Below, piece by piece: positions 24,212 through 33,195 of a DNA stretch of 33,264 nt. Under the pieces are notes generated by a model. That model was not told where the DNA came from and made no database searches. It saw only the letters and a program-made list of their open reading frames with translations. The DNA is from Acidobacteriota bacterium (lineage in GTDB: Bacteria > Actinomycetota > Actinomycetes > Actinomycetales > Microbacteriaceae). Both the position numbers and the translations under genes were made by a program. The stretch covers positions 1 through 33,264 of the forward strand of contig JABBOB010000025.1 in NCBI GenBank assembly GCA_019352055.1. The letters run 5' to 3'. The stretch's first letter is position 1. Each line of letters starts with the position of its first letter.

Positions 24212-24817
24212 ATGAGTCAGATCCCGATGTTCCCGCTCGGCTCGGTGCTGCTGCCGCACATGCCGCTGCCGCTCCGGGTCTTCGAGCCGCGCTACCTCAC
24301 GATGCTGCGCGACATCCTCGGCGACGAGCCGGCCGAGTTCGGGGTCGCGCTCATCGAGCGCGGCCAGGAGGTCGGCGGCGGCGACGTCCGCGTCGACATC
24401 GCGACGATCGCGCAGGTCGGCAGCCTCGACACGTCCGGCGAGTCGATCCTGCTCATCGCCCAGGGGGTCCGCCGGGTCCGGGTCGATCGCTGGCTCGACG
24501 ACGCGCCCTACCCGCGCGCCGAGGTCACCGACCTGCCCGACCCCGAGTGGTCCGACGACCTCGCGCCGATGCTCCAGCGCGCCGACGGGCTCGTGCGCCG
24601 TGTGCTGAAGCTCGCGGAGGAGGCGGGGGAGGAACTCCGCTGGCCCCCCGACATCGTGCTCGACGACGACCCGGCCGCCGCAGCGTGGCAGCTGGCCGCG
24701 ATCGCCCCGTTCGGGCCGCTCGACCAGCTCGACCTCCTGCGCTCGCCCACGATCGAGCGCCTCCTGTCCCGGATCATCGACCTCGTCGACGACGCCGAGA
24801 CCCTCTACAGCGCGTAG
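24212..24817 (+). CDS. LON peptidase substrate-binding domain protein
   Basis: The 201-residue protein consists only of the N-terminal substrate-recognition domain of Lon proteases. The start is typical (IPMFPLGSVLLPHMPLPLRVFEPRY), followed by VALIERGQEVGG and IAQGVRRVRVDRW strands; the C-terminal helical part (about 125-201) includes LRWPPDIVL. There is no ATPase or protease domain, as in other stand-alone members, whose role is unknown but may be to bind unfolded protein. The ATG at 24212 agrees with the family start; no good ribosome site precedes it. The glycine riboswitch promoter lies just downstream. Confidence 0.88.
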   Translation: MSQIPMFPLGSVLLPHMPLPLRVFEPRYLTMLRDILGDEPAEFGVALIERGQEVGGGDVRVDIATIAQVGSLDTSGESILLIAQGVRRVRVDRWLDDAPYPRAEVTDLPDPEWSDDLAPMLQRADGLVRRVLKLAEEAGEELRWPPDIVLDDDPAAAAWQLAAIAPFGPLDQLDLLRSPTIERLLSRIIDLVDDAETLYSA

Positions 24818-24864
24818 GCGCCGGTCCGCGAGGCCGGCTCCGCCCGTTCCTCGACCACCGGGCC

Positions 24865-24894
24865 GGGACACGCTGTCGGAGCGGCCGGTAGCAT
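24865..24894 (+). promoter_or_regulatory. Promoter of the glycine cleavage operon
   Basis: GGGACA (24865-24870), 18 bases, then TAGCAT (24889-24894). The -10 box fits TANNNT and the -35 matches four of six bases of TTGACA. Transcription would start near 24901, about 28 bases before the first riboswitch aptamer. Confidence 0.5.
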
Positions 24895-24928
24895 GCTGAG
24901 CACAACCGAACACACCGGCCGCACGGCC

Positions 24929-25119
24929 GATGCGGGAGAGCCGGCGATGCCGGCACCGTAGGAGCAACCGCCCCGGAATCTCTCAGGTCCACGCACCGCA
25001 TCGGGCAGGCCGCTCTGGAGAGCGGAGCAGCGTCCTCGCGACGCCGTGCTCCCGCCGACGGGGAAAGGTCCCACCGCCTCAGCAGGAGCGGGCCGAATCT
25101 CTCAGGCGCCATGACAGAG
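24929..25119 (+). ncRNA. Tandem glycine riboswitch controlling gcvT-gcvH-gcvP
   Basis: Two glycine aptamers lie in series. The first spans about 24929-25002: P1 is GATGCGG against CCGCATC, with the conserved GGGAGAGCC, GTAGGAGCAA and GGAATCTCTCAGG segments. The second spans about 25013-25119: P1 is CTCTG against CAGAG, with TGGAGAGCG, CCGACGGGGAAAGG, GCAGGAGCGGG and CCGAATCTCTCAGGC. The linker is only about 10 bases. Glycine riboswitches of this kind normally raise gcv expression when glycine is abundant, which fits the genes downstream. Confidence 0.93.
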
Positions 25120-25130
25120 GGGGAGTTCCA

Positions 25131-25155
25131 CCCGGTCCGACGCCGTCGGTCCGGG
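25131..25155 (+). terminator. Hairpin in the expression platform of the glycine riboswitch
   Basis: CCCGGTCCGAC pairs with GTCGGTCCGGG across GCC, with one T-T mismatch. It lies between the second aptamer and the ribosome site (GAGGAG, about 25168-25174) of gcvT. It has no U-tract, so it may act as a terminator or mask translation start. Confidence 0.5.
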
Positions 25156-25180
25156 GAGCAGTGATCCGTGAGGAGCCCGC

Positions 25181-26320
25181 GTGCCCGACGCCACGCCCCG
25201 TCAGTCCCCGCTGCACGACGTCCACGTCGCAGCGGGCGCCGCGTTCACCGAGTTCGCAGGCTGGTCGATGCCGGTCCGCTACTCGGGTGATCTCGCCGAG
25301 CACCACGCCGTCCGCCGAGCGGCCGGGCTGTTCGACCTCTCGCACATGGCCGAGATCCTCGTGCTGGGTCCCGGTGCGGCCGACGCGCTCGACGCAGCCC
25401 TGCTCGGCGAGCTGTCGACGACGCCGGTCGGCCGCGCGAAATACACGCTGCTGCTGAACGGCGAGGGCGGTGTGGAGGACGACCTCGTCGTGTACCGCAC
25501 CGGTGAGGACCGCTACCTCGTCGTCGCCAACGCCGCGAACCGCGACGTCGTCGTCGACCGCCTCCGCGACCGGGTCGTCGGTTTCGATGCCGAGGTCCAG
25601 GACGAGACGGACGACATCGGCCTCGTCGCGATCCAGGGGCCGCGTTCGCAGGAGATCCTGCTCGAGGTTCCGGGCTTCGCGGCCGACGACGCGGACCCCA
25701 CGGAGGTGCGCTTCCGCGCCCTGCTCGCGAGCCTGCGCAACTACCGCTTCCTCCGCGCGAACTGGGACGGGCACCCCGTCCTCGTCGCCCGCACCGGCTA
25801 CACGGGGGAGGACGGGTTCGAGCTCTACGCGGCGCCCTCCCTCCTGCCGCGCCTCTGGGCGGTCCTCATGGACATCGGACGCGGCTCCGGCCTCGTGCCC
25901 GCCGGTCTCGCGGCGCGCGACACCCTGCGGCTCGAAGCGGGCATGCCGCTCTACGGGCACGAGCTGACCGCGCTCACCACCCCGCAGCAGGCGGGCCTCG
26001 GCCGCCTCGTGCAGCACGGGAAGGGGCGCGACTACGTCGGTCGCGCGGCCGTCGAGTCCCCTGAGGCGGAGGGCGCCCGCGTGCTCGTCGGTCTGCGCGC
26101 GGAGGGACGACGCGCCGGGCGCGCGGGCTACCCCGTCGTCGACGGCGACCGCGTGGTCGGCGTCGTCACGAGCGGCGCGCTCAGCCCCACCCTCGGCCAC
26201 CCGATCGCGATGGCGTACGTGGATCGCGACGCGGTCGACGCGCGGCTGGCGATCGACGTGCGCGGCACCCCCCTCCCGGCGACGACCGTCCCGCTGCCCT
26301 TCTACTCCCGAAAGGCCTGA
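25181..26320 (+). CDS. gcvT: Glycine cleavage system T protein (aminomethyltransferase)
   Basis: GcvT transfers the methylene group from aminomethyl-lipoyl-H protein to tetrahydrofolate, releasing ammonia. The 379-residue protein opens with the family segment [24 protein letters not shown] (from residue 9), has [11 protein letters not shown] near residue 48, and in the second half carries [15 protein letters not shown] and [21 protein letters not shown]. The C-terminal GYPV and [21 protein letters not shown] motifs are typical. The GTG at 25181 follows a GAGGAG ribosome site, right after the riboswitch. Two bases separate its stop from the gcvH start, so the three gcv genes form one operon. 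Confidence 0.97.
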   Translation: MPDATPRQSPLHDVHVAAGAAFTEFAGWSMPVRYSGDLAEHHAVRRAAGLFDLSHMAEILVLGPGAADALDAALLGELSTTPVGRAKYTLLLNGEGGVEDDLVVYRTGEDRYLVVANAANRDVVVDRLRDRVVGFDAEVQDETDDIGLVAIQGPRSQEILLEVPGFAADDADPTEVRFRALLASLRNYRFLRANWDGHPVLVARTGYTGEDGFELYAAPSLLPRLWAVLMDIGRGSGLVPAGLAARDTLRLEAGMPLYGHELTALTTPQQAGLGRLVQHGKGRDYVGRAAVESPEAEGARVLVGLRAEGRRAGRAGYPVVDGDRVVGVVTSGALSPTLGHPIAMAYVDRDAVDARLAIDVRGTPLPATTVPLPFYSRKA

Positions 26321-26322
26321 CC

Positions 26323-26697
26323 ATGGCGAACGAGCAGGACCTCCAGTACACCGCCGACCACGAGTGGGTCGACGCCGACGGTGACGTCGTCACCGTCGGC
26401 ATCACCGGCTACGCGGCGGCGCAGCTCGGCGACATCGTGTACGTCGACCTCCCGAAGGTCGGCGACGAGGTCGAGGCGGGCCAGGTGATCGGCGAGCTCG
26501 AGTCGACGAAGTCGGTCGGCGAGCTCTTCTGCCCGGTCTCGGGCACCGTCACGGCGGTGAACGCGGACGTCGCCGCGTCACCGGAGGTGGTGAACAGCGA
26601 CCCGCTCGGGGCCGGCTGGCTGCTGAAGGTGCAGGTCACCGGGCTGCCGGACCTGCTCGACAAGGCCGCCTACGACGCGCTGACGGGTGCCGCATGA
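26323..26697 (+). CDS. gcvH: Glycine cleavage system H protein
   Basis: The 124-residue lipoyl carrier shuttles the aminomethyl group between the P, T and L proteins. The lipoylated lysine is K63 in [16 protein letters not shown]. The N-terminal [20 protein letters not shown] and GWLLKVQV near the end are standard. The ATG at 26323 has a GAAAGG nearby and lies two bases after the gcvT stop. Its own stop overlaps the gcvP ATG by four bases (ATGA), which couples H and P synthesis. No lipoate synthesis or dihydrolipoamide dehydrogenase gene is in the window. Confidence 0.97.
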   Translation: MANEQDLQYTADHEWVDADGDVVTVGITGYAAAQLGDIVYVDLPKVGDEVEAGQVIGELESTKSVGELFCPVSGTVTAVNADVAASPEVVNSDPLGAGWLLKVQVTGLPDLLDKAAYDALTGAA

Positions 26698-29666
26698 CCG
26701 ACCTCGCGACCCGGCGCGCGCTCGCCGACGACGCGTTCCGCCGCCGCCACATCGGCACGACGGTCGACACGCAGGAGCGCATGCTCGACGCGGTCGGCGT
26801 CGGTTCCACCGACGAGCTGATGGCACGCGCGGTCCCGGCGGCCATCCAGCTGGCCGACGACGCCCCGTCGACCCTGCCCCCTGCGGCGACCGAGCGCCAG
26901 GCGATCGCCGAGCTCCGCGCGCTCGCGGCGAAGAACACGGTGCGCACCTCGATGATCGGGCTCGGCTACTCGGGCACGATCACCCCCGCGGTGATCCAGC
27001 GGAACGTGCTCGAGAACCCCTCCTGGTACACCGCCTACACGCCGTACCAGCCGGAGATCTCCCAGGGGCGGCTCGAGGCGCTGCTCAACTTCCAGACGAT
27101 GGTCGCCGACCTCACCGGGCTCACCACGGCCAACGCGTCCATGCTCGACGAGTCCACGGCGGTCGTGGAGGGCATGCTCCTCGCCCGCCGTGCCTCGCGC
27201 GCGAGGACGGCGCGGTTCGTCGTCGATGCGGACACGCTGCCGCAGACGAGGGCGGTGCTCGCGGGGCGCGCGGAGGCGGTCGGCATCGAGCTCGTGGAGG
27301 CGGACCTCGCCGGCGCCGGGCTGCCGGAGGGCGACCTGTTCGGGGTCCTCGTGCAGTACCCCGGTGCCTCCGGCCGCGTCTGGGACCCGTCCGCCGTGAT
27401 CGCCGACGCGAAGGAGCGGGGCGGCCTCGCCGTCGTCGCGGCCGACCTCCTGGCCATGACGCTGCTCACGCCCCCGGGCGAGCTGGGTGCCGACGTGGCC
27501 GTCGGCTCCTCCCAGCGCTTCGGCGTGCCGATGGCGATGGGCGGCCCGCACGCGGGGTTCATGGCCGTGCGCGCCGGGCTCGAGCGCCAGCTGCCCGGTC
27601 GCCTCGTCGGCGTCTCGAAGGACGCGGACGGCCAGCCGGCCTACCGGCTCAGCCTGCAGGCCCGCGAGCAGCACATCCGCCGCGAGAAGGCGACGAGCAA
27701 CATCTGCACCGCGCAGGTGCTGCTGGCCGTGATGGCGTCGATGTACGCCGTGTACCACGGACCCGCCGGCCTGCGCTGGATCGCCGAGCGGGTGCACGCG
27801 AGCGCCGCGGACGCCGCGCACCGGCTGCGCCGCCGCGGTGCGACCGTCCGGCACGCCGAGTTCTTCGACAGCATCGAGGTCGAGGTGGCGGATGCCGCTG
27901 CGACGGTCGAGCAGGCGCGTGCGCAGGGCGTCTGGGTGCGGTTCGTGGACCGGACCACCGTCGCGCTCGCGTTCGACGAGGTCACCGCCGCCGGCGGCGT
28001 CGACGTCGTCTCGCTGCTGGGACTCGGGGACGCGGCGCTGGTCGACGTCGAGCAGCCCGAGTGGCGGTACGCGCACGACGACGGATCGGGGTGGTCCGCG
28101 CTCGCGCCGGGTGCCGTCCGCTCGTTCCCGCAGCAGCTGCGCCGCACCTCCGGGTTCCTCTCGCACCCGGTGTTCAACACCTTCCATTCCGAGACCGGGA
28201 TGATGCGGTACCTCAAGTACCTGGCCGACCTCGACTACGCGCTGGACCGCGGGATGATCCCGCTCGGTTCCTGCACGATGAAGCTGAACGCCGCGACGGA
28301 GATGGCCGCCGTGACGTGGCCCGAGTTCGCCGATCTGCACCCCTTCGCCCCCGCGGAGGACGTCGCCGGCTCCCTCGAGCTGATCGGAGAGCTCGAGGGC
28401 TGGCTCGCCGACCTCACCGGCTACGACTCGGTGAGCCTGCAGCCGAACGCGGGCAGCCAGGGCGAGCTCGCGGGTCTGCTCGCCATCCGCGGCTACCACC
28501 GGGCGAACGGCGACGAGGACCGCACCGTCTGCCTGATCCCGTCCTCCGCGCACGGCACGAACGCGGCTTCCGCAGTGCTCGCCGGCCTGAAGGTCGTGGT
28601 CGTCGCGTGCGACGAGCTCGGCAACGTCGACCTCGCCGACCTGCGGGCGAAGGTCGCCGCGCACGCGGACCGGCTGGCCGCGCTCATGATCACCTACCCG
28701 TCGACGCACGGCGTCTACGAGCACGAGGTTCGGGCGGTCACCGACGCGGTCCACGCGGCCGGCGGCCAGGTCTACATCGACGGGGCGAACCTCAACGCCC
28801 TCGTCGGCCGGGCTCGCTTCGGCGACTTCGGCGGCGACGTCAGCCACCTGAACCTGCACAAGACGTTCTGCATCCCGCACGGCGGCGGCGGACCGGGCGT
28901 CGGGCCGGTGGCGGCCAAGGCGCACCTCGCCCCCCACCTGCCGAGCCACCCGTTCGCGCAGGAGGCGCCTGCGGGCGTCCGGGGACCCGGCCGCTTCGGC
29001 GGCACCCCCGTGTCGGCGGCTCCGTTCGGCTCGCCCGGAATCCTGCCCATCTCCTGGGCCTACGTGCGGATGATGGGCGCCGACGGGCTCCGGGACGCGA
29101 CCGACGCGGCGGTGCTCGCGGCGAACTACGTCGCCGCCCGGCTCGCCGGGGCGTACCCGGTGCTCTACCGCGGGGACGACGGCCTCGTCGCGCACGAGTG
29201 CATCCTCGACCTCCGGCCGATGACCGAGTCCACCGGGGTCACCGTCGACGACGTCGCCAAGCGGCTCGTCGACTACGGCTTCCACGCCCCGACGATGTCG
29301 TTCCCCGTGCCGGGGACGCTCATGGTCGAGCCGACGGAGAGCGAGGACCTCGGCGAGATCGACCGCTTCGTGGAGGCGATGCTCGCGATCCGCGGGGAGG
29401 CGGAGCGTGTCGGCGCAGGGGAGTGGCCCGCCGACGACAACCCGCTCCGCAACGCTCCGCACACCGCCCGGGCGGTGACGGACACCGTGTGGCCGCACGC
29501 GTACTCCCGCGAGGTCGCGGCCTACCCGTTCGAGGATGCGATCCGCGGGGAGGCGCGTCTGCGCGCCGTCCGCGGCAAGTACTGGCCGCCGGTGCGCCGC
29601 ATCGACCAGGCGTACGGCGACCGCAACCTGGTGTGCGCCTGCCCGCCCCCAGGCGCCTTCGAGTAG
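26694..29666 (+). CDS. gcvP: Glycine dehydrogenase (decarboxylating), P protein
   Basis: The 990-residue PLP enzyme decarboxylates glycine and passes the aminomethyl group to the H protein. It is the single-chain type with two homologous halves: the N-terminal half opens with [17 protein letters not shown] and contains [18 protein letters not shown] and [14 protein letters not shown]. The C-terminal half holds [14 protein letters not shown] and the PLP lysine K723 in [19 protein letters not shown]. Length is slightly above the usual 950-960. It overlaps gcvH by four bases and ends the operon at a 68-base palindrome. A long open frame on the other strand across this gene reflects codon bias, not a gene. 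Confidence 0.97.
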   Translation: MTDLATRRALADDAFRRRHIGTTVDTQERMLDAVGVGSTDELMARAVPAAIQLADDAPSTLPPAATERQAIAELRALAAKNTVRTSMIGLGYSGTITPAVIQRNVLENPSWYTAYTPYQPEISQGRLEALLNFQTMVADLTGLTTANASMLDESTAVVEGMLLARRASRARTARFVVDADTLPQTRAVLAGRAEAVGIELVEADLAGAGLPEGDLFGVLVQYPGASGRVWDPSAVIADAKERGGLAVVAADLLAMTLLTPPGELGADVAVGSSQRFGVPMAMGGPHAGFMAVRAGLERQLPGRLVGVSKDADGQPAYRLSLQAREQHIRREKATSNICTAQVLLAVMASMYAVYHGPAGLRWIAERVHASAADAAHRLRRRGATVRHAEFFDSIEVEVADAAATVEQARAQGVWVRFVDRTTVALAFDEVTAAGGVDVVSLLGLGDAALVDVEQPEWRYAHDDGSGWSALAPGAVRSFPQQLRRTSGFLSHPVFNTFHSETGMMRYLKYLADLDYALDRGMIPLGSCTMKLNAATEMAAVTWPEFADLHPFAPAEDVAGSLELIGELEGWLADLTGYDSVSLQPNAGSQGELAGLLAIRGYHRANGDEDRTVCLIPSSAHGTNAASAVLAGLKVVVVACDELGNVDLADLRAKVAAHADRLAALMITYPSTHGVYEHEVRAVTDAVHAAGGQVYIDGANLNALVGRARFGDFGGDVSHLNLHKTFCIPHGGGGPGVGPVAAKAHLAPHLPSHPFAQEAPAGVRGPGRFGGTPVSAAPFGSPGILPISWAYVRMMGADGLRDATDAAVLAANYVAARLAGAYPVLYRGDDGLVAHECILDLRPMTESTGVTVDDVAKRLVDYGFHAPTMSFPVPGTLMVEPTESEDLGEIDRFVEAMLAIRGEAERVGAGEWPADDNPLRNAPHTARAVTDTVWPHAYSREVAAYPFEDAIRGEARLRAVRGKYWPPVRRIDQAYGDRNLVCACPPPGAFE

Positions 29667-29734
29667 CCCCGTGCATTGTGAAGGGGTTTCTGCGCTTCGA
29701 AGGCAGGCAGAAACCCTTTCGAAATGCACTGGGG
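29667..29734. terminator. 68-base imperfect palindrome exactly between two convergent stops
   Basis: The left arm CCCCGTGCATTGTGAAGGGG then TTTCTGC pairs with the right arm GCAGAAACCCTTTCGAAATG then CACTGGGG, with a few mismatches. The 13-base loop itself includes CTTCGAAG. It begins directly after the TAG of gcvP and ends directly before the stop of the RNA ligase family gene, so it probably terminates both. It is visibly less GC-rich than its surroundings. Confidence 0.75.
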
Positions 29735-30280
29735 TCAGGCGAGGGGAGTGACGGTCCTCGTCGTCGAGTCCCAGCGTCGCGCGCCGCGGAAGCGGAACGG
29801 GAGCGGCTCGGTCGTCACGACCGCCAGCGCCGCCGCGAGCTGCTCCGCGTCGATCCGCCGAGCCAGCGTGACGTGCGGGGTCCAGCCGTCCGGGCGGGTC
29901 TGCGCGGACAGTTCGACCCCTGGCAGCCGCAGCTGGAGGGCGCGGTGCACCGCGGCGTGCAGGGTGACGAGCGGACGGCTGGGCACGATCTGACGCGCCA
30001 GCACCCAGCGTGCCCGTCGCCCGCCGAAGAGGAGCGGGGCCCCGACCATGCCGGCGAGCCCGGAGACGGCGATGCCCCAACCCTCGAGCACGGCGCGCAG
30101 GGCGGGGTCCGCACCCTCGAGGCCGCCCCGGTCGGCGACCGCGACCGTCACGTGGGGTCGGTTCGACCCGCCGGTGTGGGTCGCGAGGCTCGGGAGCCCC
30201 GCGGCCCCCAGCGCCGTCCACGAGGCCCGGAGGGCGGCCTCCGCGTCGTCGTCGAGCAGCAGCTCGATGCTCTGCACCAT
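29735..30280 (-). CDS. 2'-5' RNA ligase family protein (2H phosphoesterase fold)
   Basis: The 181-residue protein has the two HxT motifs of 2H phosphoesterases/2'-5' RNA ligases: H43-T45 in RPHVTVAVAD and H136-T138 in TPHVTLARR, in line with LigT/ThpR-type active sites. Members act on 2'-5' or cyclic phosphodiester bonds of RNA or nucleotides; the real substrate is unknown. The ATG at 30280 lies 11 bases after the stop of the GNAT gene on the same strand, and eight bases after a TAGCGT box that includes that stop. The open frame further upstream overlaps the GNAT gene and is not homologous. Confidence 0.87.
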   Translation of the reverse strand: MVQSIELLLDDDAEAALRASWTALGAAGLPSLATHTGGSNRPHVTVAVADRGGLEGADPALRAVLEGWGIAVSGLAGMVGAPLLFGGRRARWVLARQIVPSRPLVTLHAAVHRALQLRLPGVELSAQTRPDGWTPHVTLARRIDAEQLAAALAVVTTEPLPFRFRGARRWDSTTRTVTPLA

Positions 30281-30288
30281 CGGCGGGG

Positions 30289-30294
30289 ACGCTA
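30289..30294 (-). promoter_or_regulatory. -10 box TAGCGT before the RNA ligase gene, containing the GNAT stop codon
   Basis: On the minus strand the TAG stop of the GNAT gene (30294-30292) continues as TAGCGT, eight bases before the ATG at 30280. There is no Shine-Dalgarno sequence in the spacer (CCCCGCCG). Confidence 0.45.
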
Positions 30295-31071
30295 CGCGCC
30301 GAGCCCGGTCGGCGCATCCAGGCGCGAGAGCTGGACCTGCGTCTCGACCTCGCGGAACCCGAGCCTCCGGTAGAGGCCGATCGCGGGTCCACCCCGCTCG
30401 GCGACGAGCACGAAGAGCGCGCTGCCGAACTCGCCCGCCGCGATCCCCACCCCCGCCGCGACCAGGGCGCTCGCGTGACCGCGGCGCCGGTGGGCCACCG
30501 AGGTCTGCACGTCCTGGAACCTCGCGACGCCGCCGCCCGCGTCCGCGATGCCCGCGGTCGCGACGATCCCGCCGCCGGTCTCCACGCCGAGCCAGACCGC
30601 GCGCCCGGATCGGACCGCATGCCGGCGCTCGGCGGTCCGGAGCCGGGTGAACCGCACGTGCGCGTCGTCCGGGGCGTCCTCCAGCTCGAGCGCGATCCGT
30701 CCCTCCGCCGCCCAGTCCTCGTCCGAGCGCAGCGGACGCACGCCGGTGTCCGCCGCCGAGACGGCATGCGCGACGGTGAGGACGGCGAGTCGCTCGATGT
30801 CGAACCCGGCCGAGAGCCACGCGCCCTCGTCGAAGACCGCGTGCGCGTCGTCGACCCCGACGGCAGTGAACCCCGCGCCCGGGAAGACGGCCGCGTGCTC
30901 CGCCAGTCGTGCCGCCGGGTCACCGGCCTCCGGCACGAGGAGGAAGTTGCCCCAGCGGAACGTGGGGTTCGTCGCCATGCGGACGGTCGTGCTGCGCTGC
31001 CCCCGGACGACCTCCCCGCCCTCCGCGCTGCGGAGCGCGAGATCCGTGGCGAACGCGAGTGAGCGGCTCAC
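30292..31071 (-). CDS. GNAT family N-acetyltransferase, long form
   Basis: The 259-residue protein has a GNAT domain in its C-terminal half: VARFQDVQTSVAHRRRGHAS with the acetyl-CoA loop RRRGHAS, then GLYRRLGFREVETQVQLSR. The N-terminal half (about 120 residues, with NPTFRWGNFLLVP) resembles the degenerate first GNAT-like unit of tandem acetyltransferases. The substrate is unknown. The GTG at 31071 overlaps the stop of the CPBP gene by four bases (GTGA), indicating coupled translation, so I prefer it to the longer open frame. The RNA ligase gene follows after 11 bases. Confidence 0.85.
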   Translation of the reverse strand: MSRSLAFATDLALRSAEGGEVVRGQRSTTVRMATNPTFRWGNFLLVPEAGDPAARLAEHAAVFPGAGFTAVGVDDAHAVFDEGAWLSAGFDIERLAVLTVAHAVSAADTGVRPLRSDEDWAAEGRIALELEDAPDDAHVRFTRLRTAERRHAVRSGRAVWLGVETGGGIVATAGIADAGGGVARFQDVQTSVAHRRRGHASALVAAGVGIAAGEFGSALFVLVAERGGPAIGLYRRLGFREVETQVQLSRLDAPTGLGA

Positions 31072-31844
31072 GGGAAGAGGCCGGGGGCGAGCTGGCGGGC
31101 CAGGTCGTAGCCGACGAAGCTGACGAAGTCGAGGATGAAGTGCGCGACCACGAGCGGGCCGAGCCGGCCCCAGCGCCGGTAGACGAGCACGAACACGACG
31201 CCCATCACGGCGTTGCCGACGAACCCGCCGAAGCCCTGGTACAGGTGGTACGAGCCGCGCAGCAGCGCGCTGGTGAGCAGCACCGCCCAGAACCGCCAGC
31301 CCTTCAGGCTCAGCCGGTCGATCAGGAACGCGACGACGATCACCTCCTCCTGCAGCGCCGCTCTGAGGGCCGAGAGCACCAGGACCGGCACCGCGTACCA
31401 CTGCGGGCCGATGCCGGAGGTGGCGACGTTCAGGTTCAGGTTCAGCGCCACCGCGCCCACGTACAGCGCCAGGCCCGGCACCCCGATGCACGCCGCGAGC
31501 AGCACGCCGGCGCCGATGTCGAATCCGGGCTTGCGGAGGTCGAGCCCGATCCGGCGGAGCACCCCGGGCCCCATCAGGTACAGGGCCAGGAGCACCGGCA
31601 CGAGGGGGAACGCGATCGCGAGCAGCTGCTCGATCAGGTCGAACACGACTCGGGTGCTCTGCTGCGGGTTGAGCGTCTGCGTCTGCCTGTTCAGCGGGCC
31701 CCGCGTCAGCGAGTCCGCGAGCGACACGATCGAGTAGACGGCCGACTGCCCCAGGCTCACGCCGAGCACGAGCAGCAGCTCGGCACCGGGCCGTGCCGGG
31801 CCGGGGAATTCTCGGCGCACCGGCGTCGGGGCAGCGTCGGTCAT
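31068..31844 (-). CDS. CPBP-family intramembrane metalloprotease-like protein
   Basis: The 258-residue membrane protein belongs to the CPBP (CAAX protease/bacteriocin-processing, Abi) family with about seven or eight helices. Family motif 1 is present as E166-E167 in ALQEEVIVVAFLIDRL, but the usual arginine of EExxxR is V171. The histidines of motifs 2 and 4 are present: H200 in LLRGSYHLYQGF and H235 in VVAHFILDF. Relatives with a changed arginine are common in actinobacteria; protease activity is therefore uncertain. The ATG at 31844 is preceded by no clear ribosome site. A TATCGT at 31890-31895 (minus strand) may be its -10 box. It heads a three-gene operon with GNAT and RNA ligase genes. 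Confidence 0.83.
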   Translation of the reverse strand: MTDAAPTPVRREFPGPARPGAELLLVLGVSLGQSAVYSIVSLADSLTRGPLNRQTQTLNPQQSTRVVFDLIEQLLAIAFPLVPVLLALYLMGPGVLRRIGLDLRKPGFDIGAGVLLAACIGVPGLALYVGAVALNLNLNVATSGIGPQWYAVPVLVLSALRAALQEEVIVVAFLIDRLSLKGWRFWAVLLTSALLRGSYHLYQGFGGFVGNAVMGVVFVLVYRRWGRLGPLVVAHFILDFVSFVGYDLARQLAPGLFP

Positions 31845-32012
31845 GCTGCGGTCAGGTTGAGCGGGGTGCGGGTCTGCGCCTTGAACGCAACGATATTGCG
31901 CCGTGATGTCGTCCTCGGCACCGGAGCGTGCCTCGGGTGCACGTATGCGCTGGCGACCATTTCCGACATGTAACGAATTCTTCACCGGTTTTGTAGTGGC
32001 ACCGGTCCTCCG

Positions 32013-32018
32013 TACGCT
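32013..32018 (+). promoter_or_regulatory. -10 box TACGCT of the ABC transporter operon
   Basis: TACGCT lies 16 bases after a weak -35 candidate TTGTAG (31991-31996). It would give a leader of about 60 bases ending in the GGAGG ribosome site. The 236-base gap from 31845 to 32080 also contains an AT-richer segment (31885-32000) and no gene. Confidence 0.45.
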
Positions 32019-32080
32019 ACCTGCGTCCCCATCAGGGGTTCGGCCACGGTTGCCGGGAAGTCACCTCTGGAGGTCTACGC

Positions 32081-33106
32081 GTGTCGCAGAGCGGGCCCAC
32101 GGAGTTCGAGACGATCGCCGTCGACGACGGCCTCGCCGGCCCGGGCCTGCAGGGCGATGGACAGGCGCCCCACGAGGTCGACATCGCCGGTCGCTCCCTG
32201 TGGTCGATCGCCTGGCGTCGTCTCCGCCAGGACAAGCTGGCCATGGTCGGCGGCGTCGTGATCCTGCTGTTCATCCTCGTGGCCGTGTTCGCCGATCCCT
32301 TGACGGCGCTGTACGGGCAGAACTACACGGACATCCACAACGTCGCGAAGGGGTCGCTGCTCGACCCGACGACGAACCTCCCGCTCGGCGACTTCGGCGG
32401 CATCAGTGCCACGCACTGGTTCGGGGTGACGCCCGGGCTCGGCCAGGACATCTTCGACATGCTGATGTACGGCGCTCGCACCTCGCTCATCATCGCCGGG
32501 CTCGCGACAGCGCTGTCCCTGGTGCTCGGCGTCGTCCTCGGTGTGATCGCGGGCTTCTACCGCGGCATCGTCGACGCACTGGTCAGTCGGACGATGGACG
32601 TCCTGCTGTCCTTCCCGACGCTGCTGCTGTCGATCTCGCTCGTCACCGTCGTGGGCTTCATCAACAGCTCCGAGGTCGTCCGTTTCGCGATCATCATCTT
32701 CGTCCTCGGCTTCTTCGGTTTCCCCTACATCGGCCGGATCGTGCGCGGTCAGGTGCTCTCCCTGCGGGAGAAGGAGTTCGTGGAGGCCGCGAGGAGCCTC
32801 GGCGCCTCGAGCGGCCGGATCATGTTCCGGGAGATCGCGCCGAACCTCGTCGGCCCGATCCTCGTCTACACGACGCTCACGATCCCGAACAACATCCTCG
32901 GTGAAGCCGGTCTCTCGTTCCTCGGAGTGGGCGTGCAGCCGCCGACGGCGTCGTGGGGGCAGATGCTCTCCGGGGCCGGCACGTACTTCCAGGTCGACCC
33001 GCTGTACCTGATCTTCCCGGGCGTGACGATCTTCATCTCCGTGCTCGCGTTCAACCTCTTCGGCGACGGGCTGCGCGACGCGCTCGATCCGAAGTCGGGC
33101 CGGTGA
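32081..33106 (+). CDS. ABC transporter permease, OppC/DppC-like
   Basis: The 341-residue protein is a permease of the peptide/nickel (Opp/Dpp) ABC family. The first 50 residues are cytoplasmic and polar; TM1 is at about 52-75 (LAMVGGVVILLFILVAVFADPL), followed by an external loop of about 55 residues with HWFGVTPGLGQDIFDML, typical of OppC. Five further helices follow. The cytoplasmic EAA loop is EFVEAARSLGASSGRIMFRE with the conserved glycine, which contacts the ATPase. The GTG at 32081 has GGAGG seven bases upstream. The substrate is probably oligopeptides or similar molecules. It is followed by a possible binding-protein gene. Confidence 0.93.
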   Translation: MSQSGPTEFETIAVDDGLAGPGLQGDGQAPHEVDIAGRSLWSIAWRRLRQDKLAMVGGVVILLFILVAVFADPLTALYGQNYTDIHNVAKGSLLDPTTNLPLGDFGGISATHWFGVTPGLGQDIFDMLMYGARTSLIIAGLATALSLVLGVVLGVIAGFYRGIVDALVSRTMDVLLSFPTLLLSISLVTVVGFINSSEVVRFAIIIFVLGFFGFPYIGRIVRGQVLSLREKEFVEAARSLGASSGRIMFREIAPNLVGPILVYTTLTIPNNILGEAGLSFLGVGVQPPTASWGQMLSGAGTYFQVDPLYLIFPGVTIFISVLAFNLFGDGLRDALDPKSGR

Positions 33107-33130
33107 CCCGAATGCCCAGACTCCACGGAA

Positions 33131-33195
33131 GCGGGGGACGCACCATCCTCCGCCCCGCGGCAGGAGCCGCTGGCTCCGAACCAGGAGCGCTCCTG
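33131..33195 (+). terminator. Three consecutive hairpins between permease and next gene
   Basis: GCGGGG (33131) pairs with CCCCGC (to 33158); GGAGCC (33163) with GGCTCC (to 33177) around three bases; and CAGGAGCGCTCCTG (33182-33195) is a perfect palindrome. They could end part of the transcripts or protect the downstream mRNA from decay. Confidence 0.45.

Noticed and set aside
24929-25119. The structured region as a tRNA, T-box or other riboswitch
   Set aside because: No anticodon arm or T-box sequence is present, while both halves contain the complete conserved segments of the glycine aptamer and the genes downstream are gcvT, gcvH and gcvP.
26670-30923. A 1417-codon antisense open frame over gcvP and its neighbours
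   Set aside because: It covers clearly conserved genes on the other strand, has biased R/H/D/V-rich composition and crosses a palindrome and two real gene ends.
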